Source: JAAYAO01 sp051133435
Lineage (GTDB): Bacteria; Actinomycetota; Actinomycetes; Propionibacteriales; Propionibacteriaceae
DNA length: 64,000 nucleotides
Assembly (NCBI RefSeq): GCF_051133435.1
Contig: NZ_JBPGNY010000005.1
Coordinates: 248,001 to 312,000 of the forward strand
Direction: 5' to 3'
Positions 16,997 to 26,565 of the stretch are shown piece by piece. The position numbers were made by a program, and so were the translations under genes. Every line of letters begins with the position of its first letter. Position 1 is the stretch's first letter. The notes below the pieces were generated by a model. The model did not search any database. It was not told the DNA's origin and saw only the letters and a list, made by a program, of their open reading frames with translations.

Positions 16997-17728
16997 TTAC
17001 CGGCCCGTGACCGGCTCGGTGCCGGCCGGTTCGGCGTCGAGGTCGACGAAGTTGGTGATCGTGCCGGCGTCGTCGTACTGCACTTCGAGCTGGGCACCGT
17101 CGGCGAAGGTGATCAACTGGGTGCGATCGGCGTTTGCGACTTGGAGCCGGTGCACATTGGCGTAGGTCTGCACCGCGAGCCGGTCGTGGCCCGGGTACAA
17201 CTTGGTGCCGGTCATCAGGCGTTGGGCGAAGTTCTGTTTGTTCGACACCGGGGCGGGTACCTGCTGGTCGAGCACGGCCAGGTACAGCTTGCCGCCGGGC
17301 CGGTTGGTGACGTACATCGCCTGGGCACCGAGCAGACCCACCGCGGCGATCGCGACCGTGCCGGCCGGGCCCAACCCGACATCGCGCACACCGCTCAGTT
17401 CGAACTCCGGTTCGTCGAGCTCCCAGATGCCGTAGGTGGCTGCCTGGCGGCGCAGCCAGCGGCCGGGATCGAAGATCGGTGAGCCGAGGTCGACGCCCAG
17501 GGTTTCATTGGCCCAGCCCCACAGCCAGGTGTTGTCCACCTCGGCGTAGGAACCCAGCACCGCGACTTGCACGGTGAGGTCACCGAGGGTGAGGGTGCCC
17601 GCTCCCAGGTCGACATCCCAGCCCGAATCGTCGTGCATTCCGGCCAGTGCGGCCTGGCGTTCGGCCACCACCGCGGAATATGCCGCGGCACACCGGTTCA
17701 ACTCGTCGTGGGTTCGTTCCTCGGACAT
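16997..17728 (-). CDS. DUF6882 family protein
   Basis: This 243-residue soluble protein resembles the DUF6882 family, marked by the Trp-rich NTWLWGWAN motif around residue 65. No catalytic residues are evident and the function is unknown. The ATG at 17728 has AGGAGC immediately upstream, which decides the start. It lies downstream of sigA on the same strand, separated by 126 nt that include a hairpin, so it probably has its own promoter or depends on readthrough. Confidence 0.6.
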   Translation of the reverse strand: MSEERTHDELNRCAAAYSAVVAERQAALAGMHDDSGWDVDLGAGTLTLGDLTVQVAVLGSYAEVDNTWLWGWANETLGVDLGSPIFDPGRWLRRQAATYGIWELDEPEFELSGVRDVGLGPAGTVAIAAVGLLGAQAMYVTNRPGGKLYLAVLDQQVPAPVSNKQNFAQRLMTGTKLYPGHDRLAVQTYANVHRLQVANADRTQLITFADGAQLEVQYDDAGTITNFVDLDAEPAGTEPVTGR

Positions 17729-17816
17729 CGGGCTCCTGTGTTCGGCTGACAACCGCGGGCAACAGTACCAAGCCCCGACCCGGTGCGATCCGAGCGTGGC
17801 GGCAGCGGCCGTTCCC

Positions 17817-17842
17817 CCACGATCCACCGACGGTGGTCGTGG
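17817..17842 (-). terminator. Hairpin downstream of sigA
   Basis: CCACGA-T-CCACC pairs with GGTGG-TCGTGG around a GAC loop, an 11-bp stem with one bulge, 13 nt after the sigA stop codon. No T-tract follows on the minus strand, so termination would be of the U-less type. Confidence 0.4.
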
Positions 17843-17854
17843 AGAATGACGGAA

Positions 17855-19390
17855 TCAATCGAGGTAATCGCGAAGGACTTGCGAGCGCGACGGGTGGCGC
17901 AGCTTCGACATGGTCTTGGATTCGATCTGCCGGATCCGTTCCCGGGTCACCCCGTAAACCTTGCCGATCTCGTCCAGGGTCTTCGGCTGGCCGTCGGTCA
18001 ACCCGAACCGCATCGACACGACACCGGCTTCACGTTCCGAGAGGGTGTCCAGCACGTCGTGGAGCTGTTCCTGCAGCAGGGTGAAGCTCACCGCGTCGGC
18101 GGGCACCACGGCCTCGGAGTCCTCGATCAGGTCACCGAACTCGGAGTCGCCGTCCTCACCCAGCGGGGTGTGCAGCGAGATCGGTTCGCGACCGTACTTC
18201 TGCACCTCGACGACCTTCTCGGGGGTCATGTCGAGTTCCTTGGCCAACTCTTCGGGGGTGGGTTCGCGGCCCAGGTCCTGCAGCATCTGGCGTTGTACCC
18301 GGGCGAGCTTGTTGATCACTTCGACCATGTGCACCGGAATCCGGATGGTGCGGGCCTGGTCGGCCATCGCGCGGGTGATCGCCTGCTTGATCCACCAGGT
18401 GGCGTAGGTCGAGAACTTGAAGCCCTTGGTGTAGTCGAACTTCTCCACCGCACGGATCAGGCCCAGGTTGCCTTCCTGGATGAGGTCCAGGAACAACATG
18501 CCGCGGCCGGTGTAGCGCTTGGCCAGCGACACCACCAGACGCAGGTTGGCCTCCAACAGGTGGTTCTTGGCCTTGCGTCCGTCCTCGGCGATCCACTCGA
18601 AGTCCTCACGGTCGTTCTCGGCGACTGTGCCGACCTCGTCGTTGAGCTGCTCATCGGCGAACAGGCCGGCCTCGATCCGCTTGGCGAGTTCGACCTCCTG
18701 CTCGGCGTTCAGCAGCGCGACCTTGCCGATCTGCTTCAGGTAGTCCTTGACCGGGTCGGCGGTGGCGCCGGCGGCCATCACCTGCTGCTCGGGCTCGTCG
18801 GCGTCGTCGGCGTCGGAAAGGGAGAAGCCCTGTTCCTCGGTGAGTTCCTTCTCCAGCTTGGCCTCGGCCTCGGGCTTGAAGTCCTTCTCGTCGACATCGT
18901 CGAGGCTGCGCTTCTTGCCACCCACGGTGAGGACGACGTCGTCGCCCTCCAAGGTGGCCTTGACCTCGGCACCGGCCGGGATCAGCGGACCTTCGTCATC
19001 GACCTTCTTCGCCGGGGCCTTCGCGGCGGTCTTGCTCGCGGCACTCTTGGCGGTGGTGCGGCGGCGGGTGGTCTTCGGCTTCTCCTCGCCCGCCTCGGCC
19101 GCGTCGTCCTTGGCCGTGGTCTTGCGGGCCGGGGCCTTCTTCGCCGGCGCGGCCTTCGCAGTAGCGGATTTCGTGCTGCGGCGGGTGGTGGTCGGCTTGG
19201 TCTCCTCGGCCGTGTCCTTGGGTGCGTCCTTGGCTGCCGAGGCGGTGCTCGACTTCGCCGTGGTTCGCCGTGCCGGAGCCTTCTTGGCCGTACCCGCCTT
19301 GGCGGTGGTACGGCGGCTCCGGGTGCTCTTGGCAGTCCCGGTTTCCGCTTCGGCGGTAGTGGACTTGCGGTCTTCGGAGAGTGCGGACAC
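17855..19390 (-). CDS. sigA: Principal RNA polymerase sigma factor (RpoD/HrdB/SigA)
   Basis: This 511-residue housekeeping sigma-70 directs core RNA polymerase to most promoters. Region 1.2 begins near DPVKDYLKQIGKVALL (around 211). Region 2 (around 280-350) includes the highly conserved GNLGLIRAVEKFDY and STYATWWIKQAI. Region 4 at the C-terminus has VTRERIRQIESKTMSKLRH, the -35 recognition helix-turn-helix. The first ~150 residues are Lys/Ala/Thr/Arg-rich repeats, as in actinobacterial HrdB and SigA proteins. I chose the GTG at 19390 (VSALSEDRKS), preceded by GAGAGG. An upstream in-frame start at 19447 lacks such a site. Confidence 0.95.
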   Translation of the reverse strand: MSALSEDRKSTTAEAETGTAKSTRSRRTTAKAGTAKKAPARRTTAKSSTASAAKDAPKDTAEETKPTTTRRSTKSATAKAAPAKKAPARKTTAKDDAAEAGEEKPKTTRRRTTAKSAASKTAAKAPAKKVDDEGPLIPAGAEVKATLEGDDVVLTVGGKKRSLDDVDEKDFKPEAEAKLEKELTEEQGFSLSDADDADEPEQQVMAAGATADPVKDYLKQIGKVALLNAEQEVELAKRIEAGLFADEQLNDEVGTVAENDREDFEWIAEDGRKAKNHLLEANLRLVVSLAKRYTGRGMLFLDLIQEGNLGLIRAVEKFDYTKGFKFSTYATWWIKQAITRAMADQARTIRIPVHMVEVINKLARVQRQMLQDLGREPTPEELAKELDMTPEKVVEVQKYGREPISLHTPLGEDGDSEFGDLIEDSEAVVPADAVSFTLLQEQLHDVLDTLSEREAGVVSMRFGLTDGQPKTLDEIGKVYGVTRERIRQIESKTMSKLRHPSRSQVLRDYLD

Positions 19391-19464
19391 AAAGAACCTC
19401 TCGGCTGCGAACTGTTTACGGGCGCACGCCACCAGACCTGTTGTCAAGAGGCGGGCCTTCCGTC

Positions 19465-19493
19465 ATTGTGCCACGTCGATCAACCAAGACGAA
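19465..19493 (-). promoter_or_regulatory. Weak candidate sigA promoter
   Basis: On the minus strand TTCGTC (19493-19488), a 17-nt spacer and CACAAT (19470-19465) resemble a degenerate -35/-10 pair upstream of sigA. A separate TTGACA at 19447-19442 lacks a properly spaced -10. The rest of the 218-nt gap between rsmB and sigA shows no gene. Confidence 0.25.
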
Positions 19494-19608
19494 CTCACAT
19501 CTTGCGATCGTGGCAGATTTTGGTGAACTCCTCCCCCGGTGTCGGCCGGTACACACCGACTCTACGCCCCCGATGGTTAACCACCCGACGGACGGGCATC
19601 GCGGGGTT

Positions 19609-21024
19609 TCAGCGACGCTGCAACAACGCCAGATACATGGCATCGGTGCCGTGTCGGTGCGGCCACAACTGCGCCGACCAGGCGCCCGGGGCGAGTTCCC
19701 GGCGCCGCACGCCGGCGACATCTCCCAGAGCGGACGGGGCATCCAGTACGGTGACGTCGTCGCGTTCGGCCAGCACCGCGGCGACGACCTCATCGGTTTC
19801 GGCCGGGTGTGGGGAACAGGTGACATAGGCGACCACACCGCCCGGCGTGTCGGCACCAGCGGGCTTCGCGGCGTCCAGGGCCCGGTGCAGCAGGGTGCGT
19901 TGCAGGGGCACCAAGTCCGACAGCGCCCCGCTGCTGCGACGCCAACGCGATTCGGGACGTCGGCGCAGCGACCCCAGACCGGTGCAAGGCACGTCGGCCA
20001 GCACCCTGGCGAAGCTGCCCTCCCGCCAGGCCGGACGGGTGCCATCGGCGGTGATCACCCGCGGCAGACCGGGATAGGCGCGCAGGGAGCGGGCGACCAG
20101 GCGGGCGCGATGGTGTTGTAGTTCCGCGGCCAACACCCAGGTGTGCTGTTCGGCGGCCAGACCGTGCAGCAGGGCCGATTTGCCGCCGGGTCCGGCGCAC
20201 AGGTCCAACCAGGCACCGGACGGCGCCTCGGGCACGGTGAGGGCCCGGGAGACCAACTGGGAGCCTTCGTCCTGCACCCCGGCCCGACCGGCGCGCACCG
20301 CGTCGAGGTCGCCCGGATACCCCGTGGCGTGAACTCCGAAGGGTGACAGTTCGGTGGGCCGTCCACCGGATGCCGCCACCAGTTCGTCGCGGGTGGCCAA
20401 GCCCGGACGCACCACCAGGGTCGGACTGGCTGGATCATTGTCGGCCGCCAACAGCTCGGCGAGTTCATCACTCGATTCCCCTGCCGGGCAGGCGGCCAGG
20501 GCGGCGGCGAAGGCGTCCACGATCCACCGGGGATGGTCGTGTTCGACAGCCAGAGCGTCTCGGGCGGACATGCCTTCGGTGATCCGCGCGTTCCATGCCT
20601 GCCGGTCGTGGGCGGCAACCTTGCGCAGTACGGCGTTGACCAAGCCGGTGACCCGCTCCCCCACCGCGGCCGCAGCCAGGTCGACCGAGGCGTCCACCGC
20701 GGCATGGGTCGGTACGCGCATCGCCAGCAGTTGGTGCACGCCCAGGCGGAGCACATCCAGTACCGCGGGTTGCAGTCCGGAGACCGGTCGGCCGGAGGCG
20801 GCTTCCAGGATCAGGTCGTAGCTGCCCTCGGCCCGGCAGGTGCCGTGCAGGAGTTCGGTGGCGAAGCCGGCATCGCGGCCGCCGATCCGGCGTTCGCGCA
20901 GCAGGTCGGACAGCACCAGGTTGGCGTAGGCGTCATCGGCGTGCACCGCTCGCAGGGCGTCATAGGCCACCCGCCGGGCCGGGTCGACCGGGCGGCGACG
21001 GCGACGCTGTCTCGGACGGCTCAT
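19609..21024 (-). CDS. rsmB: 16S rRNA (cytosine967-C5)-methyltransferase family protein RsmB
   Basis: This 471-residue protein combines an N-terminal NusB-like RNA-binding domain (around 15-150) with a C-terminal SAM-dependent methyltransferase of the NOL1/NOP2/Sun family. The SAM loop is LDLCAGPGGKSALL. The two catalytic Cys residues lie in DVPCTGLG and VTCSPHPAET. It methylates C5 of a cytosine in 16S rRNA. The ATG at 21024 overlaps the fmt stop by 4 nt, so it is translationally coupled as the last gene of the long carA-rsmB string. Confidence 0.9.
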   Translation of the reverse strand: MSRPRQRRRRRPVDPARRVAYDALRAVHADDAYANLVLSDLLRERRIGGRDAGFATELLHGTCRAEGSYDLILEAASGRPVSGLQPAVLDVLRLGVHQLLAMRVPTHAAVDASVDLAAAAVGERVTGLVNAVLRKVAAHDRQAWNARITEGMSARDALAVEHDHPRWIVDAFAAALAACPAGESSDELAELLAADNDPASPTLVVRPGLATRDELVAASGGRPTELSPFGVHATGYPGDLDAVRAGRAGVQDEGSQLVSRALTVPEAPSGAWLDLCAGPGGKSALLHGLAAEQHTWVLAAELQHHRARLVARSLRAYPGLPRVITADGTRPAWREGSFARVLADVPCTGLGSLRRRPESRWRRSSGALSDLVPLQRTLLHRALDAAKPAGADTPGGVVAYVTCSPHPAETDEVVAAVLAERDDVTVLDAPSALGDVAGVRRRELAPGAWSAQLWPHRHGTDAMYLALLQRR

Positions 21025-21953
21025 CGTCCGAGCGTCCAGGGACCCTCGACACGCAGCCCGCGCGCCCAGTCGACGGCTCGCATCGGCTTCTTGCCGTGGG
21101 CCTGCACCTCGACCAACTCGACCGCACCGGTACCGCAGGCGACGGTCACCGCCCGTTTGGTGATCGTGACCTCCCCGGGGGCACCCGAACCCTCGGTGCG
21201 GCGGCAGCGCAGCACCTTGAGGCGTTCCCCGCCGAGATCCTCGGGCATCGTGGTCCAGGCCCCGGGGGCCGGGGAATGACCACGGATGTGGCGATCGACC
21301 CGGTCGGACGGCGCCTGCCAATCGATCTGCGCGCCGGTGACGTCCAGTTTGGCGGCGGTGGTGATGCCCTCGTCCGGTTGCGGGGTGGGTTGGACGCCGG
21401 CGGCGATGTCGTCCATCGTCTCGACCATCAACCCGGCACCGACCTCGGCGAGCCTGGTCAGCAGGTCGCCGGCGGTTTCCTCGGCTCCGATCGGGGTGCG
21501 CAGGGTGCGGTAGATCGGCCCGGCGTCGAGTTCGGGCACCAGCGAGAAGGTCACCGCGCCGGTTTCGGTGTCCCCGGCCAGAACCGCCCGCTGTACCGGG
21601 GCGGCACCGCGCCAACGCGGCAGCAGCGAGAAATGCAGGTTCACCCAGCCGTGCGGGGCCAGGGCGATCACCTCGGCCGGAATGAGTGCCCCGTAGGCGA
21701 CGATCGGGACGCAGTCGGGGGCCAACTCTGTGAGGCGGGAGATGAAGTCCTCGTCGCGGGGCCGGTTCGGGGTGAGCACCTCGATGCCCAGCTCGGCGGC
21801 CCGCCCGGCCATCGGGCTGGGCCGCAGCCGTCGGCCCCGCCCGGTGGGGGCGTCGGGACGGGTGAGCACGGCGATCACCTCGTGATCGCTGGCGTGCAGG
21901 GCGTCGAGGGTCGGTAGGGCCACCTCGGGGGTGCCGGCCACAACAAGTCGCAT
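21021..21953 (-). CDS. fmt: Methionyl-tRNA formyltransferase
   Basis: This 310-residue enzyme formylates Met-tRNAfMet with 10-formyl-tetrahydrofolate, preparing it for initiation. The N-terminal formyltransferase fold starts MRLVVAGTPEVALP. The substrate site NLHFSLLPRWRGAAPVQ is intact, and the C-terminal OB-like tRNA-binding domain follows from around residue 205. The ATG at 21953 was chosen by family start; upstream in-frame Met codons lie in the spacer. It is coupled to rsmB (4-nt overlap) and is 34 nt downstream of priA. Confidence 0.93.
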   Translation of the reverse strand: MRLVVAGTPEVALPTLDALHASDHEVIAVLTRPDAPTGRGRRLRPSPMAGRAAELGIEVLTPNRPRDEDFISRLTELAPDCVPIVAYGALIPAEVIALAPHGWVNLHFSLLPRWRGAAPVQRAVLAGDTETGAVTFSLVPELDAGPIYRTLRTPIGAEETAGDLLTRLAEVGAGLMVETMDDIAAGVQPTPQPDEGITTAAKLDVTGAQIDWQAPSDRVDRHIRGHSPAPGAWTTMPEDLGGERLKVLRCRRTEGSGAPGEVTITKRAVTVACGTGAVELVEVQAHGKKPMRAVDWARGLRVEGPWTLGR

Positions 21954-21987
21954 GCCAGGCATTCTGGCACTCATCCCCAGCACGTCC

Positions 21988-24018
21988 TCAACCGAAGTGT
22001 CGTGGGTCGACCACGATCCGTACCGGGCCCTCATCCTTGCGGGCCGAGCGGATCGCGGCCGCGGACTTCAGGGCCGCCACCACCGGGTGGCGCGCCTGTT
22101 GGTCGGCCAGCAGCACGGTGCGCACCCGCGGTTCGACCGCAGCCTGGTCGACCGGGCCCAACCACTGCACGAGCTCGTTGACGGGTGGGGTGGTGGCCGG
22201 GCCGGTGTCGCTCCGGGACAGTTCGACCCGCAACACATCGCTGTAGTCGCGCACCGCCTCCGGGGAGCCGGTCACCGTGGCGGCCACTACGGCCGGTGGC
22301 ATGCCGGCTTGTTCGCGTTCGTCCAGTTCGCGTTCGGTGAAGCCGACCGGGTCGAGCCGCACCAGGGCCTGCAGGGTGCGGTCGCCGGAATCACCCACCG
22401 CCATCACGGTGCCGCCGTCGCCGCCCGGGCGCACCAGGGCCGTTGCGGCCAGCCAGCGGCGCAGGGCTTCTTCGGCGGCGCGCAGGTCGGCCCGGTTGAG
22501 CAGCAGGTCGGTGTCCAGCAGGATCGCCGCCGCATAGCCGGTGCCGTCGGTGACCGGGGGTTCTGCGCCGGGGGTGGCCACGATCAGGGCCGGTTCGCCG
22601 GTGACATCGTCGAGCACCCGTTCGCCGCTGGAGCGCCGTACCCGTACCTGGGGGAAGGCGCGGCCGATCTCCTCGGCGGTGCGCTCGGCGCCGACCATCG
22701 GGGCGCGCCAGGTACGTCCGGCGCATTCGGGGCAGGCCCAGTCGGTGTGCACCCGTCCGCAGCGGCCACAGGACAGGATGCCGTTGCGTCCTGCCTGACA
22801 GGGCCCGGAACAGTCCGGGCAGTGCACCGGGGCCCGGCATCGTTGGCAGTGCAGGGACAGTTGGTAGCCGGCCCTCGGCACCTGGATCAGCACCGGCCCG
22901 GACGCCAGCGCGGCCCGGATGGTGGTGAACACATCGTGCGGCAGCCGGGCGCTGTGCGCGGCCGGATCCCGGTCGGGGGCGCGCTCGTCGGCCGAGGCGA
23001 TCGCCACCCGCGGGCTGTGCCGCCGGGTCTTGGCCGGGGTCAGCATCAGGGGTCGCAGCCAGTCGCGGCGCACCCACTGTTCGACCTCGGTGGTGCGGGT
23101 GCGGGCGCCGATCACCAGCGCCGCCGGTGCCAGCCCGGCTCGCAGGGCCAGCACCTCGCGGGCATGCGGGTAAGGAGCGCGGGGTTCGGCGTGCAGGTCG
23201 TCACCGTCGTCCAACAGGCCCAGAAATCCGAGATTGGGTACCGGTGCGAAGGCCGCAGCCCGGGTGCCGATCACCAACTGCACATCGCCGCGCAGGGCGG
23301 CCAGGAAGGCCCGATACCGGGCTGCCGGGCCCAGGTCGGCGGTCAACCGGACGTAACCGCTCGGGCCGACCACCTCATCGCAGATCGCGGCCATCCGTGC
23401 CACATCACGATTGTCCGGTACCACGATGAGGGCTCCGCGGCCTGATTGCATGGTGGCGACGGCACAGGCCACCAGGCCCCGGTCGAGGTCACCGATCGGG
23501 TCGGCGGTGGGGGCGGCCTGCCAGGCGGCCCGCGGTACCCCACCTTCGGCCAGGGCCTGCAGCAGACCCTCCCCGGTTGGGTAGGCGGATAACGGGTTGG
23601 GATGCGCGGCGGCCGCGGTCAGGTCGACAGGTGGACGCAGTGCGGGGGTGGCCTTTTCGGTCTTGGCGTGTCGCGGTGGCACCGCGAGGCGCACCACGTC
23701 GGCGAAGGTGCCTGCGTAGTGGTCGGCCACTGCGCGCACCAGGTGGGCCACCTCGGCGGTGAGCACCGACTCGGAGGACACCACTGCGTGAATGCCACTC
23801 AGCGAGCCCTGGTGGTCGCTGTCGGTGGGCAAATCCAGGATGTAGCCGTCCACCAGTCGCCCGCTGAACCGCACCCGCACCCGACAACCCACCCGGGCGA
23901 CCTCGGCCTGTTCGTCGGTGAGCCGGTAGTCGAACAGCCGGTCCAGATGCGGCAGGGGCACGTCGACGGCCACCCGGGCGATTCGGGTGGTGCCGGCGTC
24001 GACCAAGGCATCCATCAC
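21988..24018 (-). CDS. priA: PriA-like primosomal protein N', ATPase motifs degenerate
   Basis: This 676-residue protein aligns with PriA in having the N-terminal DNA-binding 3'BD-like domain (RVAVDVPLPHLDRLFDYRL), a zinc region (CQRCRAPVHCPDC...CGRCG...CPEC, around 390-430) and the C-terminal domain. The helicase core is eroded: there is no GxGKT Walker A (AAPTADPIGDL stands in its place), and the DEAH box reads LLDDGDDLH. This matches the known actinobacterial PriA relatives that are predicted to lack helicase activity. It may still act as a fork-binding scaffold in replication restart. It starts MM, and either Met is possible. Confidence 0.88.
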   Translation of the reverse strand: MMDALVDAGTTRIARVAVDVPLPHLDRLFDYRLTDEQAEVARVGCRVRVRFSGRLVDGYILDLPTDSDHQGSLSGIHAVVSSESVLTAEVAHLVRAVADHYAGTFADVVRLAVPPRHAKTEKATPALRPPVDLTAAAAHPNPLSAYPTGEGLLQALAEGGVPRAAWQAAPTADPIGDLDRGLVACAVATMQSGRGALIVVPDNRDVARMAAICDEVVGPSGYVRLTADLGPAARYRAFLAALRGDVQLVIGTRAAAFAPVPNLGFLGLLDDGDDLHAEPRAPYPHAREVLALRAGLAPAALVIGARTRTTEVEQWVRRDWLRPLMLTPAKTRRHSPRVAIASADERAPDRDPAAHSARLPHDVFTTIRAALASGPVLIQVPRAGYQLSLHCQRCRAPVHCPDCSGPCQAGRNGILSCGRCGRVHTDWACPECAGRTWRAPMVGAERTAEEIGRAFPQVRVRRSSGERVLDDVTGEPALIVATPGAEPPVTDGTGYAAAILLDTDLLLNRADLRAAEEALRRWLAATALVRPGGDGGTVMAVGDSGDRTLQALVRLDPVGFTERELDEREQAGMPPAVVAATVTGSPEAVRDYSDVLRVELSRSDTGPATTPPVNELVQWLGPVDQAAVEPRVRTVLLADQQARHPVVAALKSAAAIRSARKDEGPVRIVVDPRHFG

Positions 24019-24049
24019 CCGCCCAGCCTAGAAGCAGCCGCCGACAAAT

Positions 24050-24063
24050 CCCGCCTCGGCGGG
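24050..24063 (-). terminator. Short hairpin downstream of metK
   Basis: On the minus strand CCCGCC-GA-GGCGGG is followed by ATTTGTC, in the 58-nt gap between metK and priA. It may attenuate rather than fully stop transcription, because priA continues on the same strand. Confidence 0.4.
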
Positions 24064-24076
24064 TGCCGCCGGGGGG

Positions 24077-25270
24077 TCAGCCGCGGACGGCCGCGGCCAG
24101 AGCCTCGGCCCGGTCGGTGCGCTCCCAGGTGAACTCGGGCAGTTCCCGACCGAAGTGACCGTAGTTGGAGGTCTTGCGGTAGATCGGCCGCAGCAGGTCG
24201 AGGGCCTCGATGATCGCGGCCGGCCGCAGGTCGAAGACCTCGCTGATCGCGGTTTCGATCTGGTGGTCGGGCACCTTGCCGGTACCGAAGGTGTCGACAT
24301 AGAAACCGACCGGACGGGCGGTGCCGATCGCGTAGGCGACCTGAACCTCGCAACGATCGGCCAGCCCGGAGGCGACCACGTTCTTGGCCACCCAGCGCAG
24401 GGCGTAACTGGCCGAGCGGTCGACCTTGGAGGGGTCCTTGCCGGAGAAGGCGCCACCACCGTGGCGGGCCATGCCGCCGTAGGTGTCGACGATGATCTTG
24501 CGTCCGGTCAGTCCGGCATCACCCATCGGCCCACCGATCTCGAAGATGCCGGTGGGGTTCACCAGCAGACGCACATCCTCATGGGCCAGGTCGTAGTCGT
24601 TCAGGGTCGGAATGATCACATGCTCGCGGATCCGCGGCACCAGGAAGCCCTCGAGGTCGAGGTCGCGGGAGTGCTGGCTGGACAGCACCACGGTCTCGAT
24701 GCCGGCCGGCACCCCGTTCTCGTAGGCGACCGTCACCTGGGTCTTGCCGTCGGGGCGCAGCTCGGGGATGATCCCCTCCTTGCGCACCCGGGTGAGCCGC
24801 TCGGCCAGCCGCTGGGCCAGGTCGATCGGCAGCGGCATCAGGTTCGCGGTTTCGGTGCAGGCGTAGCCGAACATCAGGCCCTGGTCGCCGGCGCCCTGCA
24901 GGTCGAAGGGGTCGACCGCACCGTCGTGCCGGTTCTCCCAGGCGGTGTCGACGCCCTGGGCGATGTCGGGTGACTGGGCCCCGATCGACACGGTGACGCC
25001 ACAGGAGCGGCCGTCGAAGCCCTTGTCGGAGGAGTCGTAGCCGATGCCGAGGATGGTCTCGCGCACCAGGGCGTGCACATCGGCATAGGACTCGGTGGTC
25101 ACCTCACCGGCGACCATCACCAATCCGGTGGTCACCAGGGTCTCGATCGCGGCGCGGGTGTGCAGATCCTGGGACAACATCGCGTCCAAGATCGCATCGC
25201 TGATCTGGTCGGCGATCTTGTCGGGGTGACCTTCGGTCACGGCTTCGGAGGTGAAGAGACGACGGGTCAC
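24077..25270 (-). CDS. metK: S-adenosylmethionine synthetase
   Basis: This 397-residue enzyme makes SAM from methionine and ATP. All signature motifs are present: TEGHPDKIADQISDA near the N-terminus (ATP and methionine binding), GAGDQGLMFGYA around 120 and GGGAFSGKDPSKVDRSA around 265. The GTG at 25270 is preceded by AGGAG at good spacing. A longer in-frame reading to 25486 would run into coaBC and is rejected. TAAGGT on the minus strand at 25332-25327, overlapping the coaBC stop, could be a separate -10 element. SAM made here would serve RsmB in the same gene string. Confidence 0.96.
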   Translation of the reverse strand: MTRRLFTSEAVTEGHPDKIADQISDAILDAMLSQDLHTRAAIETLVTTGLVMVAGEVTTESYADVHALVRETILGIGYDSSDKGFDGRSCGVTVSIGAQSPDIAQGVDTAWENRHDGAVDPFDLQGAGDQGLMFGYACTETANLMPLPIDLAQRLAERLTRVRKEGIIPELRPDGKTQVTVAYENGVPAGIETVVLSSQHSRDLDLEGFLVPRIREHVIIPTLNDYDLAHEDVRLLVNPTGIFEIGGPMGDAGLTGRKIIVDTYGGMARHGGGAFSGKDPSKVDRSASYALRWVAKNVVASGLADRCEVQVAYAIGTARPVGFYVDTFGTGKVPDHQIETAISEVFDLRPAAIIEALDLLRPIYRKTSNYGHFGRELPEFTWERTDRAEALAAAVRG

Positions 25271-25329
25271 GAATACTCCTGCTCTGCTGCACGGCGGGCC
25301 GATCGGGCCCGATGTTGCCAAGGGGAACC

Positions 25330-26562
25330 TTACTGGCGCGGCCCAACCCGGCGAGCGGCGTCCAGAATCACATGGGCCACCACCGACTTGGCACTGGTGT
25401 GTTCGGCGACGATGCCGTCGGCGTTCAGTACCGTGATCGTGTTGTCGGGGGCGCCGAAAACCCGTCCGGACGACACGTCGTTGCACACCAGCAGATCACA
25501 GCCCTTGCGGCGCAGTTTCGCGGTGCCGAGTTCGACCAGGGCTTCGGCACTGCCGGCGGTTTCGGCCGCGAAGCCGACCAGCACCTGCCGCTGATCGCCA
25601 CGTTCGGCGCGTTGCTGCACCAGGCCGGCCAGCACGTCGGGGGTTTGTTCGAACTCCACCGCGAGGGTGTCGTCACCGGACTTCTTGATCTTTCCGGTGG
25701 AGAACTCCTTCGGCGTGTAATCGGCCGGTGCGGCGGCCATGATCACCAGGTCGGCGTTCGGGGCGAGTTCGGTCATCGCCTCGGCCAGGTCGCCGGTGCT
25801 GATCACGTGGCGCACCTCCACCCCGCTGGGCACCGGATGTTCGATGTGCCCCGCGACCAGGGTGACTTCGGCGCCACGCAGGGCCGCGGCCCGGGCCAGG
25901 GCGATGCCCATCAGGCCGGACGAGGCGTTGCCGAGGTAGCGCACCGGATCGAGGTGTTCCCGGGTTCCGCCGGCCGACACCACGACCCGCATCCCGCGCA
26001 GGTCCTGATCCGTGGCCGATCGGGCGATTTCGGGTTCGGCCAGGATCATGGCGGCGATGTCGTGGATCTCGACCGCCTCGGGCAGGCGTCCGGGCCCCGA
26101 ATCGGCACCGGTGAGCCGCCCACTGGCCGGGTCGATCACCAGGACCCCGCGTTCCCGCAGGGTGGCGACATTGGCCCGGGTGGCGGGGTGCTCCCACATT
26201 TCGGTGTGCATCGCCGGGGCCATCACCACCGGGCAGTGGGCGGTGAGCAGCACGTTGGTGAGCAGGTCGTCGGCCCGTCCGCTCGCCGCGCGAGCCATCA
26301 GGTCGGCGGTGGCGGGCGCGATCACGACCAGGTCGGCCTCCTGGCCGATCCGCACGTGTGCGACCTGGTCGGTGTCGTCCCAGACCTCGGTGCTCACCGG
26401 GTTTCCGGACAGGGCTTCCCAGGTGGTGGCACCGACGAACTTCAGCGCGGCGCGGGTGGGTACCACCCGTACTTCGTGGTTGTCGGCGCGCAACCGGCGA
26501 ACCAGTTCACACGCCTTGTAGGCCGCGATGCCTCCCGCGACACCGACGACTACTCGGCCCAT
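25330..26562 (-). CDS. coaBC: Phosphopantothenoylcysteine decarboxylase / phosphopantothenate-cysteine ligase
   Basis: This 410-residue bifunctional enzyme carries out two steps of coenzyme A synthesis. The N-terminal CoaC flavoprotein domain (1-180) has GGIAAYKA and the MAPAMHTEMW active-site motif. The C-terminal CoaB domain (from around 190) has SAGGTREHLDPVRYLGN, AAPADYTP and the KIKK loop, with GFAAET near the end. CoaB in most bacteria reads AAVADY; AAPADY is a mild variant. It lies 3 nt downstream of rpoZ and 59 nt upstream of metK. Confidence 0.94.
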   Translation of the reverse strand: MGRVVVGVAGGIAAYKACELVRRLRADNHEVRVVPTRAALKFVGATTWEALSGNPVSTEVWDDTDQVAHVRIGQEADLVVIAPATADLMARAASGRADDLLTNVLLTAHCPVVMAPAMHTEMWEHPATRANVATLRERGVLVIDPASGRLTGADSGPGRLPEAVEIHDIAAMILAEPEIARSATDQDLRGMRVVVSAGGTREHLDPVRYLGNASSGLMGIALARAAALRGAEVTLVAGHIEHPVPSGVEVRHVISTGDLAEAMTELAPNADLVIMAAAPADYTPKEFSTGKIKKSGDDTLAVEFEQTPDVLAGLVQQRAERGDQRQVLVGFAAETAGSAEALVELGTAKLRRKGCDLLVCNDVSSGRVFGAPDNTITVLNADGIVAEHTSAKSVVAHVILDAARRVGPRQ

Positions 26563-26565
26563 GAC

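Noticed and set aside
25271..25329. A SAM riboswitch before metK
   Set aside because: The 59-nt gap after coaBC is too short for known SAM riboswitches and shows no matching fold.
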